Origin: Burkholderiaceae bacterium | GTDB lineage: Bacteria; Pseudomonadota; Gammaproteobacteria; Burkholderiales; Burkholderiaceae_C | Direction of reading: 5' to 3' | DNA: 61,355 bases | NCBI GenBank assembly: GCA_023954035.1 | Contig: JAMLIT010000021.1 | Location: 1 to 61,355, forward strand | Made by a program: the position numbers and the translations under genes | Notes under the pieces: model-generated | The model's database searches: none | Told to the model about the DNA's origin: nothing | Seen by the model: only the letters and a program-made list of their open reading frames with translations | In this document: positions 21,322 through 30,351 of the stretch, one piece after another | Layout of the letters: every line of letters starts with the position of its first letter | How positions within the stretch are numbered: position 1 is the first letter of the stretch

Positions 21322-22137
21322 CTAGGCCTTCACCCGCTGCTGAGCGCGCCCGGGCCGCCAGCGCTGCGCCGCCATCAGCGCCCAGAAACCAAAGAACACC
21401 AGCACATCGGCCGCCGCCGGTCGCGCGCGGTAGCCAAACAAGTCGGCCAGCCATTTGCCGAGGCCCCTGCCGTCGTCCAGCAGCGCGCTGGTGTCCCACA
21501 GCGGGTCGATGCCGGGCGGTATCCATTCCATGCCGATGAGGCGGTCGGTTCCCAGCACCAGCATGCCGGCTGCAAACAGCAGCAGCAGGTTGGCGCTGAT
21601 GCGCAGCACCTGGTGTTGCGGCAACAAACGCAGACCGCGCGCGGCGGCCCAGGCCGTGAGGGCTGCGGCTCCGAAGCCAGCCAATGCCGAGGGCAGCAAT
21701 GCGCCCCAGCCCGAGCCGGTGGCAATGCCCTGCAGAAAGATCACGGTTTCCGCGCCCTCGCGCGATACCGCAAGCGCGGCCACTGCGGCAATGCCCCAGG
21801 CGCCGCGCAGTTCTGCTGCGCGGTCGAGCGCGCCTTCCATTTCGCGCCGCAGACCGCGGGCGTGGCGGCGCATCCAGAGCACCATGTGCGTCATCAACGC
21901 AGCAGCGAAGAGGATCAACAGTGCCTGAAAAATTTCCTGGCCACGGTCCGACAGGCTGCCCAGCGTTCCCTGCATCACGGCCGCAAGCGCGACGGCCAGC
22001 GCTGCACCCGCAGCGACCCCGGACCACAAACCGGTGCGCACCCCCCCGCCGCGCCCTGTCGCCCATGCAGCCAGAATGCCGATGACCAGCATGGCTTCGA
22101 GGCTTTCGCGCCAGACGATGATGAAGGCATTGAGCAT
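21322..22137 (-). CDS. ftrC: FTR1-family iron permease (FtrC)
   Basis: A 271-residue polytopic protein with the two REXXE-type iron motifs of FTR1/EfeU permeases: RESLE (residues 10-14) and REGAE (126-130), in TM1 and TM4. It moves oxidised iron across the inner membrane. It lies 9 nt after the cupredoxin gene and 2 nt before the polyferredoxin gene. Confidence 0.92.
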   Translation of the reverse strand: MLNAFIIVWRESLEAMLVIGILAAWATGRGGGVRTGLWSGVAAGAALAVALAAVMQGTLGSLSDRGQEIFQALLILFAAALMTHMVLWMRRHARGLRREMEGALDRAAELRGAWGIAAVAALAVSREGAETVIFLQGIATGSGWGALLPSALAGFGAAALTAWAAARGLRLLPQHQVLRISANLLLLFAAGMLVLGTDRLIGMEWIPPGIDPLWDTSALLDDGRGLGKWLADLFGYRARPAAADVLVFFGFWALMAAQRWRPGRAQQRVKA

Positions 22138-22146
22138 GGAGAGGTC

Positions 22147-22485
22147 CTAGCGAGCGACGATGTGGCCCTGGGCTGTGTCGGGGTGGAATTCACCAAAAAA
22201 GCGATAGCGCCCCGGCTTGAGCGGCGCAAACACCTGGAAGCTGCTGGCGCCAGGAGCGAGCACTTTTTCCTTCTTGAGCTCCAGGCTCTCGAACTCTTCA
22301 GCTTGCGTGCCGGTGTTGTGCAGCTCCAGCTTGAAGCGGGTGTTCGCGGGCACCACGATTTCGGTCGGGTTGAAGATGCCGTTGTTCATCTCCAGGCGGA
22401 AGGTGGGGAGCGCCTGCGCGTGGGCAGCGCCCGCAGCCAGCAAAAGCGCTGCCGCGGTGCTGAGCAACCGTGGTCGTATCTGCAT
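22147..22485 (-). CDS. ftrB: periplasmic cupredoxin-like protein (FtrB)
   Basis: A 112-residue protein with a signal peptide (cleavage after AHA) and a cupredoxin_1 beta-sandwich: NNGIFNPTEIVVPANT early and GRYRFFGEFHPDTAQGHIV late. The usual Cys of type I copper sites is absent. In FtrABCD systems it is proposed to oxidise Fe(II) before permease uptake. A TTG two codons upstream overlaps the porin stop; the ATG at 22485 is the likelier start. Confidence 0.83.
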   Translation of the reverse strand: MQIRPRLLSTAAALLLAAGAAHAQALPTFRLEMNNGIFNPTEIVVPANTRFKLELHNTGTQAEEFESLELKKEKVLAPGASSFQVFAPLKPGRYRFFGEFHPDTAQGHIVAR

Positions 22486-22487
22486 GG

Positions 22488-23897
22488 TCAAAACCCCACC
22501 CGCGCGCGCAGGCCGAGCACGGCAATGCGTTTCGCATCTGCGTTGGCGGCCGGCCGCGAAATGACTTGCAGGCTCGGCGTGATCTCCACATGGTCGTTCA
22601 GGTGCAGGCGGTAAAACAGCTCACCGATGCGCTCGGAACCTCGCGCGGCATAGCCGTAGCCGGCAGGGTCGGCGGCCGAGGCCGATGCGTAGCGACCACT
22701 GGTGCGCAGCATGCCAAAGGCCACGCCAAGGCCGTCGGAGCCGCGTCGCCAGGCCGAGCCGTCAAGTTCCGCGCCCAGCGTGAGCGCGTTGTCGAACAGC
22801 ACGCGCCCAGAGGTCTGGTGGCCGTAGCGGGCAAACAAGGTCAGGTCGTCGCTGACGCGCTGGTCCAGCGAAACGCCGATGCCTGCGTGGCGCGCTTCGC
22901 TGCCGTCGAAATCGGCAGCGCGTGCGTTGCTCCATGCATAGGCTCGGTAGGTGCCCGGCAGCTGGTTGATGCGCGGCGACACCCAGGCCTGCGCGATGAC
23001 GAATGGCCTGCCGCTGCTGCCACTGAAGTTGGCGCTGTTGCCTGAGCCAAACACGCCAAGCGACGCGCCCCAGGGCATGGCCTTGTCGCTGGTGTTTTCG
23101 TAGGCCGCTATGGCGCCCGGAGAAAAACCAAAACGGTCGGCGCCGATGTCGCCGCCCGAATCAAGCAGCGGGTTGTGGACGAACACGTTGTTGCTGAAAT
23201 GGCGCGTCTCGTCGTCGGCGATGGCGTTCTGGTCGAAGAAACCGAACGGGTCGATCTTACCCAGCGTGAAGGTGGCCTTGTGCGAATCGCCCTCGCCCAG
23301 CGGCATGTCGAGCTGGTACCAGGCCTGTGCCAGCGTGAATTGCGTGTCGTCCGGGTCGGTGCCCGAGAAAGTCGTGCTGTTGGCGGTGCCGGTGTAGGTG
23401 GGGCGCAGCCCCAGACCTGCCCCCTGGCCAAAGCGGGCGTGCACGAAGACCGTGCCTTTGCTTGCGCCGAAATCACCGCCGGGCAAGGTGACGGCCAGGT
23501 CGCCCCGGTAGTTGGCGCGGCTGCGGCCCGACGTCGGGTCGGCCAGCGCATTGCGGCTGGCGTGCTGCACCATGCCCGTCAGGCTGCCTTCGACGCTGAT
23601 GCCATCGAAGGCTTCGGCCAATTTCCCGGCGGGGCCTTTCATCGCCTGCTGCTGTGCTTCCACGGCCTTGAGGCGGGTGGCCAGTTCGGGCTCGGTGTCG
23701 CTGATGCGGTCGGATTCGAGTGCGGTGCGCAATTGGATGTTCTGGGCTTCCAGGCGCTCAACGCGCTCGGCCGGCGCCTTGACCTGCGCTATCAAGGCAT
23801 CCGTGTCTGTGGCGGCGACACTGGAGAGCGGCAGCGCGGCAGCACTCAGAGCCGCTGCCAGCGCCAGAGCGCTGCGGGCGCAGAGCTTGCGCGGCAT
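22488..23897 (-). CDS. outer-membrane porin inserted in the iron operon
   Basis: A 469-residue protein with a signal peptide (residues 1-29), a short coiled-coil-like segment (about 35-75), a beta-rich barrel and a C-terminal phenylalanine (RARVGF) as in outer-membrane proteins. The barrel resembles OprB/S-layer-type carbohydrate-selective porins. It lies 1 nt after ftrA and 2 nt before ftrB, so it is co-transcribed with iron uptake and may admit iron or a chelate across the outer membrane. FtrABCD operons as I know them lack this gene. Confidence 0.82.
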   Translation of the reverse strand: MPRKLCARSALALAAALSAAALPLSSVAATDTDALIAQVKAPAERVERLEAQNIQLRTALESDRISDTEPELATRLKAVEAQQQAMKGPAGKLAEAFDGISVEGSLTGMVQHASRNALADPTSGRSRANYRGDLAVTLPGGDFGASKGTVFVHARFGQGAGLGLRPTYTGTANSTTFSGTDPDDTQFTLAQAWYQLDMPLGEGDSHKATFTLGKIDPFGFFDQNAIADDETRHFSNNVFVHNPLLDSGGDIGADRFGFSPGAIAAYENTSDKAMPWGASLGVFGSGNSANFSGSSGRPFVIAQAWVSPRINQLPGTYRAYAWSNARAADFDGSEARHAGIGVSLDQRVSDDLTLFARYGHQTSGRVLFDNALTLGAELDGSAWRRGSDGLGVAFGMLRTSGRYASASAADPAGYGYAARGSERIGELFYRLHLNDHVEITPSLQVISRPAANADAKRIAVLGLRARVGF

Positions 23898-23898
23898 G

Positions 23899-24444
23899 TC
23901 AATACCCACCCTTCTTGCCGACGCCGGCGTAGGTGAAGTCCCATTCCAGCTCGACGGTCTTGAACCACGGGCGAACGCCTGTAGCACGGTCTGTGTGGCG
24001 GCCATAGTGCATACCCATGGTGTTTTCCTTGGCGCTTGGCGGGTACACAGTGAACTTCACGTGGTACTTGCCAGGCCCGGCCAGCTTGACGTTGTCGCCA
24101 TAGTGCGGGCCATCGCTGGCCACCATGGGCATCATGTCGCCCCGGATCACCTCGCCCGAGCCCTGCTTGGTCAATTCGTACTTCACCAGCAGGAAGGGAA
24201 TCCACGCGCCTTCGGAGTACCCATTGACGTTGCTGGCCAGCGCGTGAATGTCGGCTTCCAAATGAATGTCGGAGTCCGCCACCTTTCGCATGTGGCCCTC
24301 CGGCTCCATTTCTACCGGCTGCAGATACACCGCGCCCACCTCCATACCCGAGACATTGTGCGGAGCACCTATCGGATACTCCAAAGCCCAAGCGGTCAGA
24401 CTGAGGCCCAGCAGGCCGGAGAAGATGAGCGAACGAAGACGCAT
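23899..24444 (-). CDS. ftrA: periplasmic iron-binding P19 protein (FtrA)
   Basis: A 181-residue exported protein of the P19/ChpA family. Signal peptide 1-20, then GMEVGAVYLQPVEMEPEGHM, DIHLEADIHA and a YGDNVKLAGPGKYHV segment, which carry the Met/His residues of the copper and iron sites. It delivers iron to the FTR1 permease. First gene of the operon; a Fur-like box lies about 70-85 nt upstream. Confidence 0.93.
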   Translation of the reverse strand: MRLRSLIFSGLLGLSLTAWALEYPIGAPHNVSGMEVGAVYLQPVEMEPEGHMRKVADSDIHLEADIHALASNVNGYSEGAWIPFLLVKYELTKQGSGEVIRGDMMPMVASDGPHYGDNVKLAGPGKYHVKFTVYPPSAKENTMGMHYGRHTDRATGVRPWFKTVELEWDFTYAGVGKKGGY

Positions 24445-24511
24445 GAAAAATCCTGGTTTTGCAGTTGTAAAAACTTCAGCGCACGCTAACGCAAGGAATA
24501 GCTACGCAAGT

Positions 24512-24530
24512 GAGAAGGATTCGCATTCTG
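24512..24530. promoter_or_regulatory. Fur-box-like palindrome upstream of ftrA
   Basis: GAGAAGGATTCGCATTCTG matches the 19-bp Fur consensus at about 12 positions, in particular GA-AA-GAT and CATT-T. The position upstream of an iron-uptake operon makes it credible, but the match is partial. Confidence 0.45.
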
Positions 24531-24688
24531 CTTTAATTTCGGTACTTCGTCATTGCGCGCAGTCAAAGTTTTTCGCTCGCTCTATTTTTTTTCTGATGCT
24601 GCGTACCGGCTGACACTGCGTGCTGCCGAGTGCATCCGCAGCGGAGACGACCTGGAAATCGGCGCTCTGCGCTTTTCCAATCGCCCAC

Positions 24689-24717
24689 AAAAAACCGCGC
24701 TCGGGGCGCGGTTTTTT
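24689..24717. terminator. bidirectional terminator
   Basis: Perfect 12-bp arms AAAAAACCGCGC and GCGCGGTTTTTT around TCGGG. It serves the minus-strand DUF1127 gene ending at 24741 and would also stop plus-strand transcription. Confidence 0.85.
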
Positions 24718-24740
24718 GTGAGTGTTCTGGCCAGGCGAAC

Positions 24741-24947
24741 TCAGTCCTGGCGGCTCCGGGCGCAGGCCAGCTCGGTCATCACGCGGGCATCACTCTGGGC
24801 CAAGGCCCACAACTCGCGATCTTCGCGGGCCCGACGGCGCTCAGCACGCCAGGCCGACAACATGGCAGCCAGACCGGGGAGCGGTTTGGCCGACACAGCA
24901 GGCACGGTCAACGAGCGAATGAAAGAGGAATGGGTGAGTGTGGTCAT
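24741..24947 (-). CDS. DUF1127 small protein
   Basis: A 68-residue basic protein. The C-terminal half (LSAWRAERRRAREDRELWAL) matches the arginine-rich DUF1127/YjiS pattern of small, often stress- or RNA-related proteins. TTTAGGAT lies just before the ATG at 24947 and a strong terminator follows. Divergent from a LysR gene, so possibly its target. Confidence 0.72.
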   Translation of the reverse strand: MTTLTHSSFIRSLTVPAVSAKPLPGLAAMLSAWRAERRRAREDRELWALAQSDARVMTELACARSRQD

Positions 24948-25027
24948 GGCAAATCCTAAAAACGAGGGCACACTTTGGTGCGATGGGTGTATCTTAGGGT
25001 TTACCCGACTATTGTTCAACTTTATGT

Positions 25028-25049
25028 TTGTGATGACAGTCATTCACAA
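25028..25049. promoter_or_regulatory. inverted repeat TTGTGA-N10-TCACAA
   Basis: The arms TTGTGATGA and TCATTCACAA pair with one bulge in the gap between the divergent DUF1127 and LysR genes. The symmetry and location suit an operator for the LysR regulator. The half-site spacing is too wide for a CRP site. Confidence 0.4.
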
Positions 25050-25083
25050 CACGAATAATTGAAGCCTGCTTCCTTCAACCACC

Positions 25084-26088
25084 ATGTCTGATGCTTTCCG
25101 TCGCCTGGACCTGAATCTTCTGCGTGTTTTCGACGCGGTGATGGCCGAACGCAACCTGACGCGTGCAGCCCACAAGCTGGCGCTGACGCAGCCTGCCGTG
25201 AGCAATGCCTTGCGCCGTCTGCGCGAGACCCTGGGCGACGAGTTGCTGCGCCGCAGCGGCACCGGCGTCGAGCCGACACCGCGCGCGCAGGCGCTGTGGC
25301 CCGTGGTGCAGACGGCGCTGGCGCAGCTTGAGGGCGCGCTGGCACCCGAGCGCTTTGAGCCGGCGTTGGCCGACAACAGTTTCGTGCTGGCCATGGCGGA
25401 CGCCACCGCGGCAGCGCTGCTGCCGCACATGGTGCGCATCCTGGCCGCCGAAGCGCCAGGAATTTCCGTGCGCGTGCTTCCACTGGCCACCCGCGACCCG
25501 CGCCGCCTGCTGGACGACGAGGCGGCGGACCTCGCCATTGGCTACTTCCCCGCAGTGCTGGCGGATTTGACGGCGCGCAACCAGACGGGCGACGCCGTGG
25601 CCTACGCCCACCAGAGGGTCTATGACGGCCAATACGTTTGCCTGATGCGCAAGGACCACCCATTGGCCGCCCTACCCCTGACGCTCGACCAGTATTGCGC
25701 GGCGCGCCATCTGCTGGTGAGTTTCTCGGGCCGACCCTATGGCTTCACCGACGAGGCACTGGCCGCGTTGGGCCGTGAGCGCCGCATCGTGCTGACCGTG
25801 AACCAGTTCTTCACTGCCGGTCGCGTGGTGGCCAACTCGGATCTGTTGACGGTGCTGCCGCTGCATTTTTTTGGCGTCACCGGGCTCGAAGGCGCGCTGG
25901 TTTGGCGGCCGCTGCCGCTGCAGTTGCCCACCGTCCACGTGGATGCTCTGTGGCACATGCGCCGCGCCGAGGGCGCTGCTCAGCGCTGGCTGCGCGGCGT
26001 GGTGGCGCGCGCGGCCGCCGCCGAGCGTCTGCCCGAGCCGGGTCGCTTTCACGCCCAGGACGACCCGGTTCAGCCCCGCGAATCGTAG
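25084..26088 (+). CDS. LysR-family regulator (NodD/LeuO-like)
   Basis: A 334-residue LysR regulator. N-terminal winged HTH with the family pattern LDLNLLRVFDAVMAERNLTRAA and TQPAVSNALRRLRE, then a PBP2-like effector domain. The NLLRVF/ALTQPAVSNAL style is that of the NodD/LeuO/PnbR branch. The effector is unknown; an inverted repeat lies 35 nt upstream. Confidence 0.9.
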   Translation: MSDAFRRLDLNLLRVFDAVMAERNLTRAAHKLALTQPAVSNALRRLRETLGDELLRRSGTGVEPTPRAQALWPVVQTALAQLEGALAPERFEPALADNSFVLAMADATAAALLPHMVRILAAEAPGISVRVLPLATRDPRRLLDDEAADLAIGYFPAVLADLTARNQTGDAVAYAHQRVYDGQYVCLMRKDHPLAALPLTLDQYCAARHLLVSFSGRPYGFTDEALAALGRERRIVLTVNQFFTAGRVVANSDLLTVLPLHFFGVTGLEGALVWRPLPLQLPTVHVDALWHMRRAEGAAQRWLRGVVARAAAAERLPEPGRFHAQDDPVQPRES

Positions 26089-26176
26089 GTTTTGCCGACG
26101 TGCCCGATGCGCCGGACGGGTACCATCGCCCGGCCTGGCCTGCGTGCCGCGCAACTTTTCATTGGAAATCGCCTTC

Positions 26177-27178
26177 ATGCAACAACTTCTGGCGCTCGTT
26201 CTTGGCGCGATCGGCGCTTTGGCCGGCCTGCCGACTCCTGCTTTTGCCGGCAGCCCGGAAACCGGCCGCATTCATCTGCTGCTGCTCCACGCCGATGAGC
26301 AGCCCGTCGTGGGGGCCACGGTGCGCGGCGCCTGCCGCTCCGACGACGGCGCCTTCTTCGGCGGCACCAAGCTTGAGGCGCCCTGGAGCTGCACCAGCGA
26401 CGCGCTGGGCGTCTGCAGCGCCCAGGTGCGCCTGCTCCCCAAGCCAGGCTCCGACCAGGCCAACGCCTGCAAGGCCCTCGCGCCTACCGAGATCGTGGAG
26501 AGAGGCGCGGCTGCGGTCAAAAGCAGCTATTTCACGTTTTTTGCCGATGGCCGGGCAGAGAGCTTCAACCTGCTGCAAAAAGGAACGAGCTGGAAACACG
26601 GCGACTACCTGTTCAAATCGCTGAACGGGCAAGCGGAGTTCGACGACTGGAAGGGCCGCAACACGGGCGACTACTACCAGCGCCGGGTGAGCGTGCAGGA
26701 CGATCCTGCGACTGCGCTGCGCACGCTGGACACCGCTGCCGCGCACGCGCCGCAGAGCCGCGAATACCCGAATACCGAGTTTCTGCGCGCGCGGGTCGAC
26801 CGCAAGAGCGGCCAGACGACGGTGGAAGTCGTCGTCACGGACACCTACATCGACTACGCGATGCATTTGCTGGACCGCGCTCGCTATGGCAGCGGCGCAA
26901 GCGAGACAACCGTTGCGGTCACCGTCGGCAAGCAGGGATCCACCTGCAACATGCGCGACCTGTTCGAGCGCAAATGCACCTACCAGGAAACGGTGAGTTT
27001 CCCCGTCGACACGCAGAGCTTTCGCCAGGCTGCGGCAAGCTACCAGCCGGACAAGCGAACGCTGTGGTCTTTTCAGATTCTCGCCAAATCAGGACACACC
27101 CGCGTGCGCTCGCTCAGCCATGCCGAATTTCACGCCTTGGCGCAGGCCATCGAGAAAACACTCGCCGATCGGCCGTAG
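26177..27178 (+). CDS. exported protein of unknown function
   Basis: A 333-residue protein with a signal peptide (residues 1-24, cleavage after AFA). I recognise no family. The mature protein has an N-terminal segment resembling a beta-sandwich (HLLLLHADEQPVVGATVRGA), two cysteine pairs (near residues 54/74 and at CKAL/CNMRDLFERKC) that could form disulfides, and no catalytic motif. It is 89 nt after the LysR gene, same strand. No good Shine-Dalgarno is visible, but the signal peptide fixes the start near 26177. Confidence 0.65.
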   Translation: MQQLLALVLGAIGALAGLPTPAFAGSPETGRIHLLLLHADEQPVVGATVRGACRSDDGAFFGGTKLEAPWSCTSDALGVCSAQVRLLPKPGSDQANACKALAPTEIVERGAAAVKSSYFTFFADGRAESFNLLQKGTSWKHGDYLFKSLNGQAEFDDWKGRNTGDYYQRRVSVQDDPATALRTLDTAAAHAPQSREYPNTEFLRARVDRKSGQTTVEVVVTDTYIDYAMHLLDRARYGSGASETTVAVTVGKQGSTCNMRDLFERKCTYQETVSFPVDTQSFRQAAASYQPDKRTLWSFQILAKSGHTRVRSLSHAEFHALAQAIEKTLADRP

Positions 27179-27223
27179 TCGCTTGATCTAGCGGTTGCGC
27201 GCTGCGCGGGCGAGAATCGGTCC

Positions 27224-28081
27224 ATGAACATTCAGCTGCTGTCGGACCTGCACCTGGAGGTCCACCCTCAGTTTGAACCGGAACCTGCGCCACAGGCCGA
27301 CGTTTTGGTGTTGGCGGGCGACGTCGGGTCCTACCAGACGGGTTCGCTGCTGCAGGGCGAGCACTTTGGCTTGGAGCGCTTTTCGCCCCTGCCGCAGTAC
27401 GCGGCCTGGCCCACGCCGGTGATTTTTGTCCCCGGCAACCACGAGTACGATGCCCAGGATTTCCACGCGGCGCAGGACCGTCTGCGCGCCAGTTGCGAGC
27501 GTTTGGGGCTGATCTGGCTTGAGCGCGAGACCGCAGTGCTGGGCAGCGTGCGCTTTGTCGGCACCACGCTGTGGAGCGATTTCGACGCACTTGCCGACGA
27601 CGCCGGCGTGGGCAAGGACCAGCGCCTGGCGATGCGCGAGAAGGCCTTTCGCGCAGCCAATTACTACCTGCGCACGACCGGATCGACCTTGGACGGCATG
27701 CCCCTTCTGGCGCCTGAGGTGCGCAGCCTGGCGCTGCAATGCAGGGCCTGGCTTGCGCAGGCCCTGAGCCTGCCCTTCGATGGCCCGACCGTCGCCATCA
27801 CCCACTTTGCCCCCAGCTTGCGCAGCGCCGACCCACGCTACGGCCTAACGCCGGGCACGGCCGGTTTCTGCAATGCGCTGGACGCCTTGCTGCCGTCTGC
27901 GTGCTTGTGGCTGCATGGCCATCTGCATACGCCGATCGATTACACGGCCCGAGGCGTGCGTGCCGACAGCAGTTCCTGGTCGTGCCGGGTACGCGCCAAC
28001 CCGCTGGGCTATGCGCGCAAGGACGAACAATCTTTCTTCGATCCGCTGTGCTGTGTGGCGCTTGAGAAGTCAGCACCGTGA
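27224..28081 (+). CDS. calcineurin-like metallophosphoesterase
   Basis: A 285-residue cytoplasmic phosphoesterase. Metal-binding motifs in order: SDLHLE (7-12), AGDVG, PGNHEYD, THFAPS and HGHLHTP. These coordinate two metals and hydrolyse phosphoesters; the substrate is unknown. A -10-like GAGAAT lies 6 nt before the ATG and there is no Shine-Dalgarno, so the mRNA is probably leaderless. Confidence 0.88.
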   Translation: MNIQLLSDLHLEVHPQFEPEPAPQADVLVLAGDVGSYQTGSLLQGEHFGLERFSPLPQYAAWPTPVIFVPGNHEYDAQDFHAAQDRLRASCERLGLIWLERETAVLGSVRFVGTTLWSDFDALADDAGVGKDQRLAMREKAFRAANYYLRTTGSTLDGMPLLAPEVRSLALQCRAWLAQALSLPFDGPTVAITHFAPSLRSADPRYGLTPGTAGFCNALDALLPSACLWLHGHLHTPIDYTARGVRADSSSWSCRVRANPLGYARKDEQSFFDPLCCVALEKSAP

Positions 28082-28085
28082 AATA

Positions 28086-28140
28086 CTATAGTTTTTATAG
28101 CTTCTAGCGCTTACTATATAAGCGCTAGAGGTTTTTTCCC
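28086..28140 (+). repeat. repeat A, copy 4 (best preserved)
   Basis: Hairpin 1 CTATA-gttttt-TATAG (28086-28100), then hairpin 2 CTAGCGCTTA-ctata-TAAGCGCTAG with a perfect 10-bp stem (28104-28128), then a pyrimidine tail. Reference copy for this family. Its T-rich tail might also let it act as a terminator for the phosphoesterase gene. Confidence 0.75.
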
Positions 28141-28279
28141 TCTATTTTTCACCCGCTTTGTGCGGGCCGGCATTGCATCGGCTGCCCGTATGATGGCGCA
28201 AGCGCAGAGGCTCAGACGTTTGCGCACGACCAAGGCCCTCCACTGGGCCGATCCCTGTCACCGTTCCTGGAGAAACGCG

Positions 28280-28702
28280 ATGAACATTCTTCTTGCCGTC
28301 GACGGCAGTGCCTACACCAAAAAAATGCTGGCCTACCTTGCGGCCCACGACGAACTGCTGGGCAACAAGCACGAGTACAGCGTGATCACGGTGCAGGCCG
28401 AACTCCCGGCGCGGGCACGCGCGGCACTGGGCAAGGACGTGGTCGACAAGTACTACGCCGACCAAGCGGAAAAGGTGCTCGGGCCGGTATCGAAGTTCCT
28501 GGAACGCAAAGGACTGGCGATCAAACGCATCGTCAAGATCGGCCCCGCCGGCGCCAACATTGGCAAGGTCGCCGATGCGGGCAAGTACGACCTGCTGGTC
28601 ATGGGTTCGCACGGCCATGGCGCCCTGGCCACACTGGTGATGGGTTCGGTCACCACGCAAGTCCTGGCCAATAGCCGCGTGCCCGTGCTGATCGTTCGCT
28701 GA
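28280..28702 (+). CDS. universal stress protein
   Basis: A 140-residue UspA-family protein: N-terminal NILLAVDGS and the ATP-binding loop GSHGHGALATLVMGSVTTQV near 110-129 (G-2X-G-9X-GS), ending PVLIVR. Single-domain Usp proteins bind ATP and respond to stress or starvation. GGAGAAA precedes the ATG. Monocistronic, flanked by a terminator. Confidence 0.93.
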   Translation: MNILLAVDGSAYTKKMLAYLAAHDELLGNKHEYSVITVQAELPARARAALGKDVVDKYYADQAEKVLGPVSKFLERKGLAIKRIVKIGPAGANIGKVADAGKYDLLVMGSHGHGALATLVMGSVTTQVLANSRVPVLIVR

Positions 28703-28727
28703 GCACCACCCCGGCCTGTCTCGCAGC

Positions 28728-28754
28728 GCCCTGCCTTGCGCAGGGCATTTTTTT
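28728..28754 (+). terminator. terminator after the universal stress protein
   Basis: GCCCTG/CAGGGC stem with a 7-nt loop and a run of seven T after one A. Confidence 0.85.
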
Positions 28755-28877
28755 GGCCAATCGTGAACGTTCAGTCTTATAAATAACCGTACGGTATGCA
28801 TGGAGACTGTTTGGTAATACATTTCGACAGCGCCCATCTTGGCGTGGCTTTTCCATCTCACCCCAGAGGAACGACCC

Positions 28878-29333
28878 ATGAAGAAAACCTTGATTGCATT
28901 GGCACTGACTGCGGGCGCCACATTCACGGCCCTGGCGCAGGACATCGTCGATACCGCCGTCAAAGCGGGCAATTTCAAAACGCTGGTGGCTGCGGTTCAG
29001 GCTGCTGGCTTGGCGGATACGCTCAAAGGACCTGGACCTTTCACCGTGTTCGCCCCTACGGATGAAGCCTTCGCAAAAATTCCCAAGGCCACGCTCGATG
29101 GTTTGCTGGCGGACAAGGCAGCACTGACCAAAGTACTGACTTACCACGTCGTGCCCGGCAAGGTCATGGCCAAGGATGTGAAGGCGGGCAAGGTCAAGAC
29201 CGTGCAGGGTCAGGAGCTTACGGTGAGCACCCAGATGGGCGTGATGGTGGACCAATCCAAGGTGATCGCCACCGACGTCGCCGCGAGCAACGGCGTGATC
29301 CATGCGATCGACACCGTGCTGATGCCCAAATGA
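28878..29333 (+). CDS. exported fasciclin (FAS1) domain protein
   Basis: A 151-residue protein: signal peptide 1-20 (cleaved at ALA-QD), then one FAS1 domain with H1 motif [17 protein letters not shown], the YHV box (LTYHVVPG) and H2 motif [17 protein letters not shown]1 domains mediate adhesion or bind small ligands outside the cell. AGAGGAACG precedes the ATG. A second FAS1 gene follows after 61 nt. Confidence 0.92.
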   Translation: MKKTLIALALTAGATFTALAQDIVDTAVKAGNFKTLVAAVQAAGLADTLKGPGPFTVFAPTDEAFAKIPKATLDGLLADKAALTKVLTYHVVPGKVMAKDVKAGKVKTVQGQELTVSTQMGVMVDQSKVIATDVAASNGVIHAIDTVLMPK

Positions 29334-29394
29334 TCCCGGCCGCATCGCGCCGAGCGCCTACGCGACTTTGAGAACCACCAACGGAGACTTCGCC

Positions 29395-30333
29395 ATGAAG
29401 ACAGTATTCAATCGCCGCACCCTCCTGATGGCTGCCGCCGCAGGCGCCAGTGCCAGCCTGCTGCAAGCCTGTGGGGGCGGCAGTGATGCACCCGAGCGCA
29501 ACATCGTAGAGATTGCCCAGGCCGACCCCAACCTCAGCATCTTGGTCGAGGCCGTGGTTGCAGCAGACCTCGCAGCCACTTTGAGCACCGGTTCCCTGAC
29601 GGTGTTTGCGCCCACCAATGCCGCATTTGCTGCGCTGCTGAGTGAGTTGGGCGTATCCAAGGCCGAGCTTTTGGGAAACAAGCCGCTGCTGACGGCGGTG
29701 CTGAGCTACCACGTGCTCGGCCAGAAGGTGGAACGCGACGCGATCCCGCTGGGCAGGGCGATCGCTCCCCTGTCGGGTGGTTTTTTCAAAATCGAGGCGT
29801 CTGGCGGGCTGAAGATGACCGATGGACGCAACCGCGTCGCCAACATCGTCGACACGGACATCGAGGCGACCAATGGGGTGGTGCACGTGATCGACCGCGT
29901 TTTGCTGCCCGCCGACAAGGACATCGTGGCGACCGCCCAATCGCTTCCGGATTTCAGCATTCTGGTGGAAGCGGTGGCCGCCGCCGGCCTGGTGCAAACG
30001 CTGCAGGGCGCCGGGCCTTTCACGGTGTTTGCTCCGAGCAACGAAGCGTTTGCCGCCGCGCTGAGCGAACTGGGCTTGACCAAGGCCGAACTGTTTGCCA
30101 ACAAGGCCCTGCTGACCAAGGTGCTCACCTACCACGTGGTAGCCGGCCGGGTGCTCAAGGCCGAAGTCCCGCTGGGCCAACCGATCGCCACCGTGGAGGG
30201 CCAGACCTTCACGATCAACGCGAGCCTGCAGATCACCGATCAGAACAACCGCGTGAGCACGCTTGCTGCGACCGATGTGTTTGCCAGCAATGGCGTGATC
30301 CACGTGCTGGACCGGGTCCTGCTGCCTGCCTGA
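29395..30333 (+). CDS. lipoprotein with two FAS1 domains
   Basis: A 312-residue protein. NRRTLLMAAAAG suggests a twin-arginine signal and SLLQACGGG contains a lipobox (C27). Two FAS1 domains follow, each with TVFAPxNxAF, YHV and NGVxHVxDRVLLP motifs (about 40-175 and 178-312). The repeats are similar enough to point to internal duplication. Surface or periplasmic adhesion/ligand role by family; the target is unknown. Confidence 0.9.
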   Translation: MKTVFNRRTLLMAAAAGASASLLQACGGGSDAPERNIVEIAQADPNLSILVEAVVAADLAATLSTGSLTVFAPTNAAFAALLSELGVSKAELLGNKPLLTAVLSYHVLGQKVERDAIPLGRAIAPLSGGFFKIEASGGLKMTDGRNRVANIVDTDIEATNGVVHVIDRVLLPADKDIVATAQSLPDFSILVEAVAAAGLVQTLQGAGPFTVFAPSNEAFAAALSELGLTKAELFANKALLTKVLTYHVVAGRVLKAEVPLGQPIATVEGQTFTINASLQITDQNNRVSTLAATDVFASNGVIHVLDRVLLPA

Positions 30334-30351
30334 GTAGCGCCTGGCCAACGG

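Noticed and set aside
25028-25049. CRP/FNR site at TTGTGA...TCACAA
   Set aside because: Half-sites are separated by 10 nt, too far for CRP (6) or FNR (4); kept only as a general inverted repeat.
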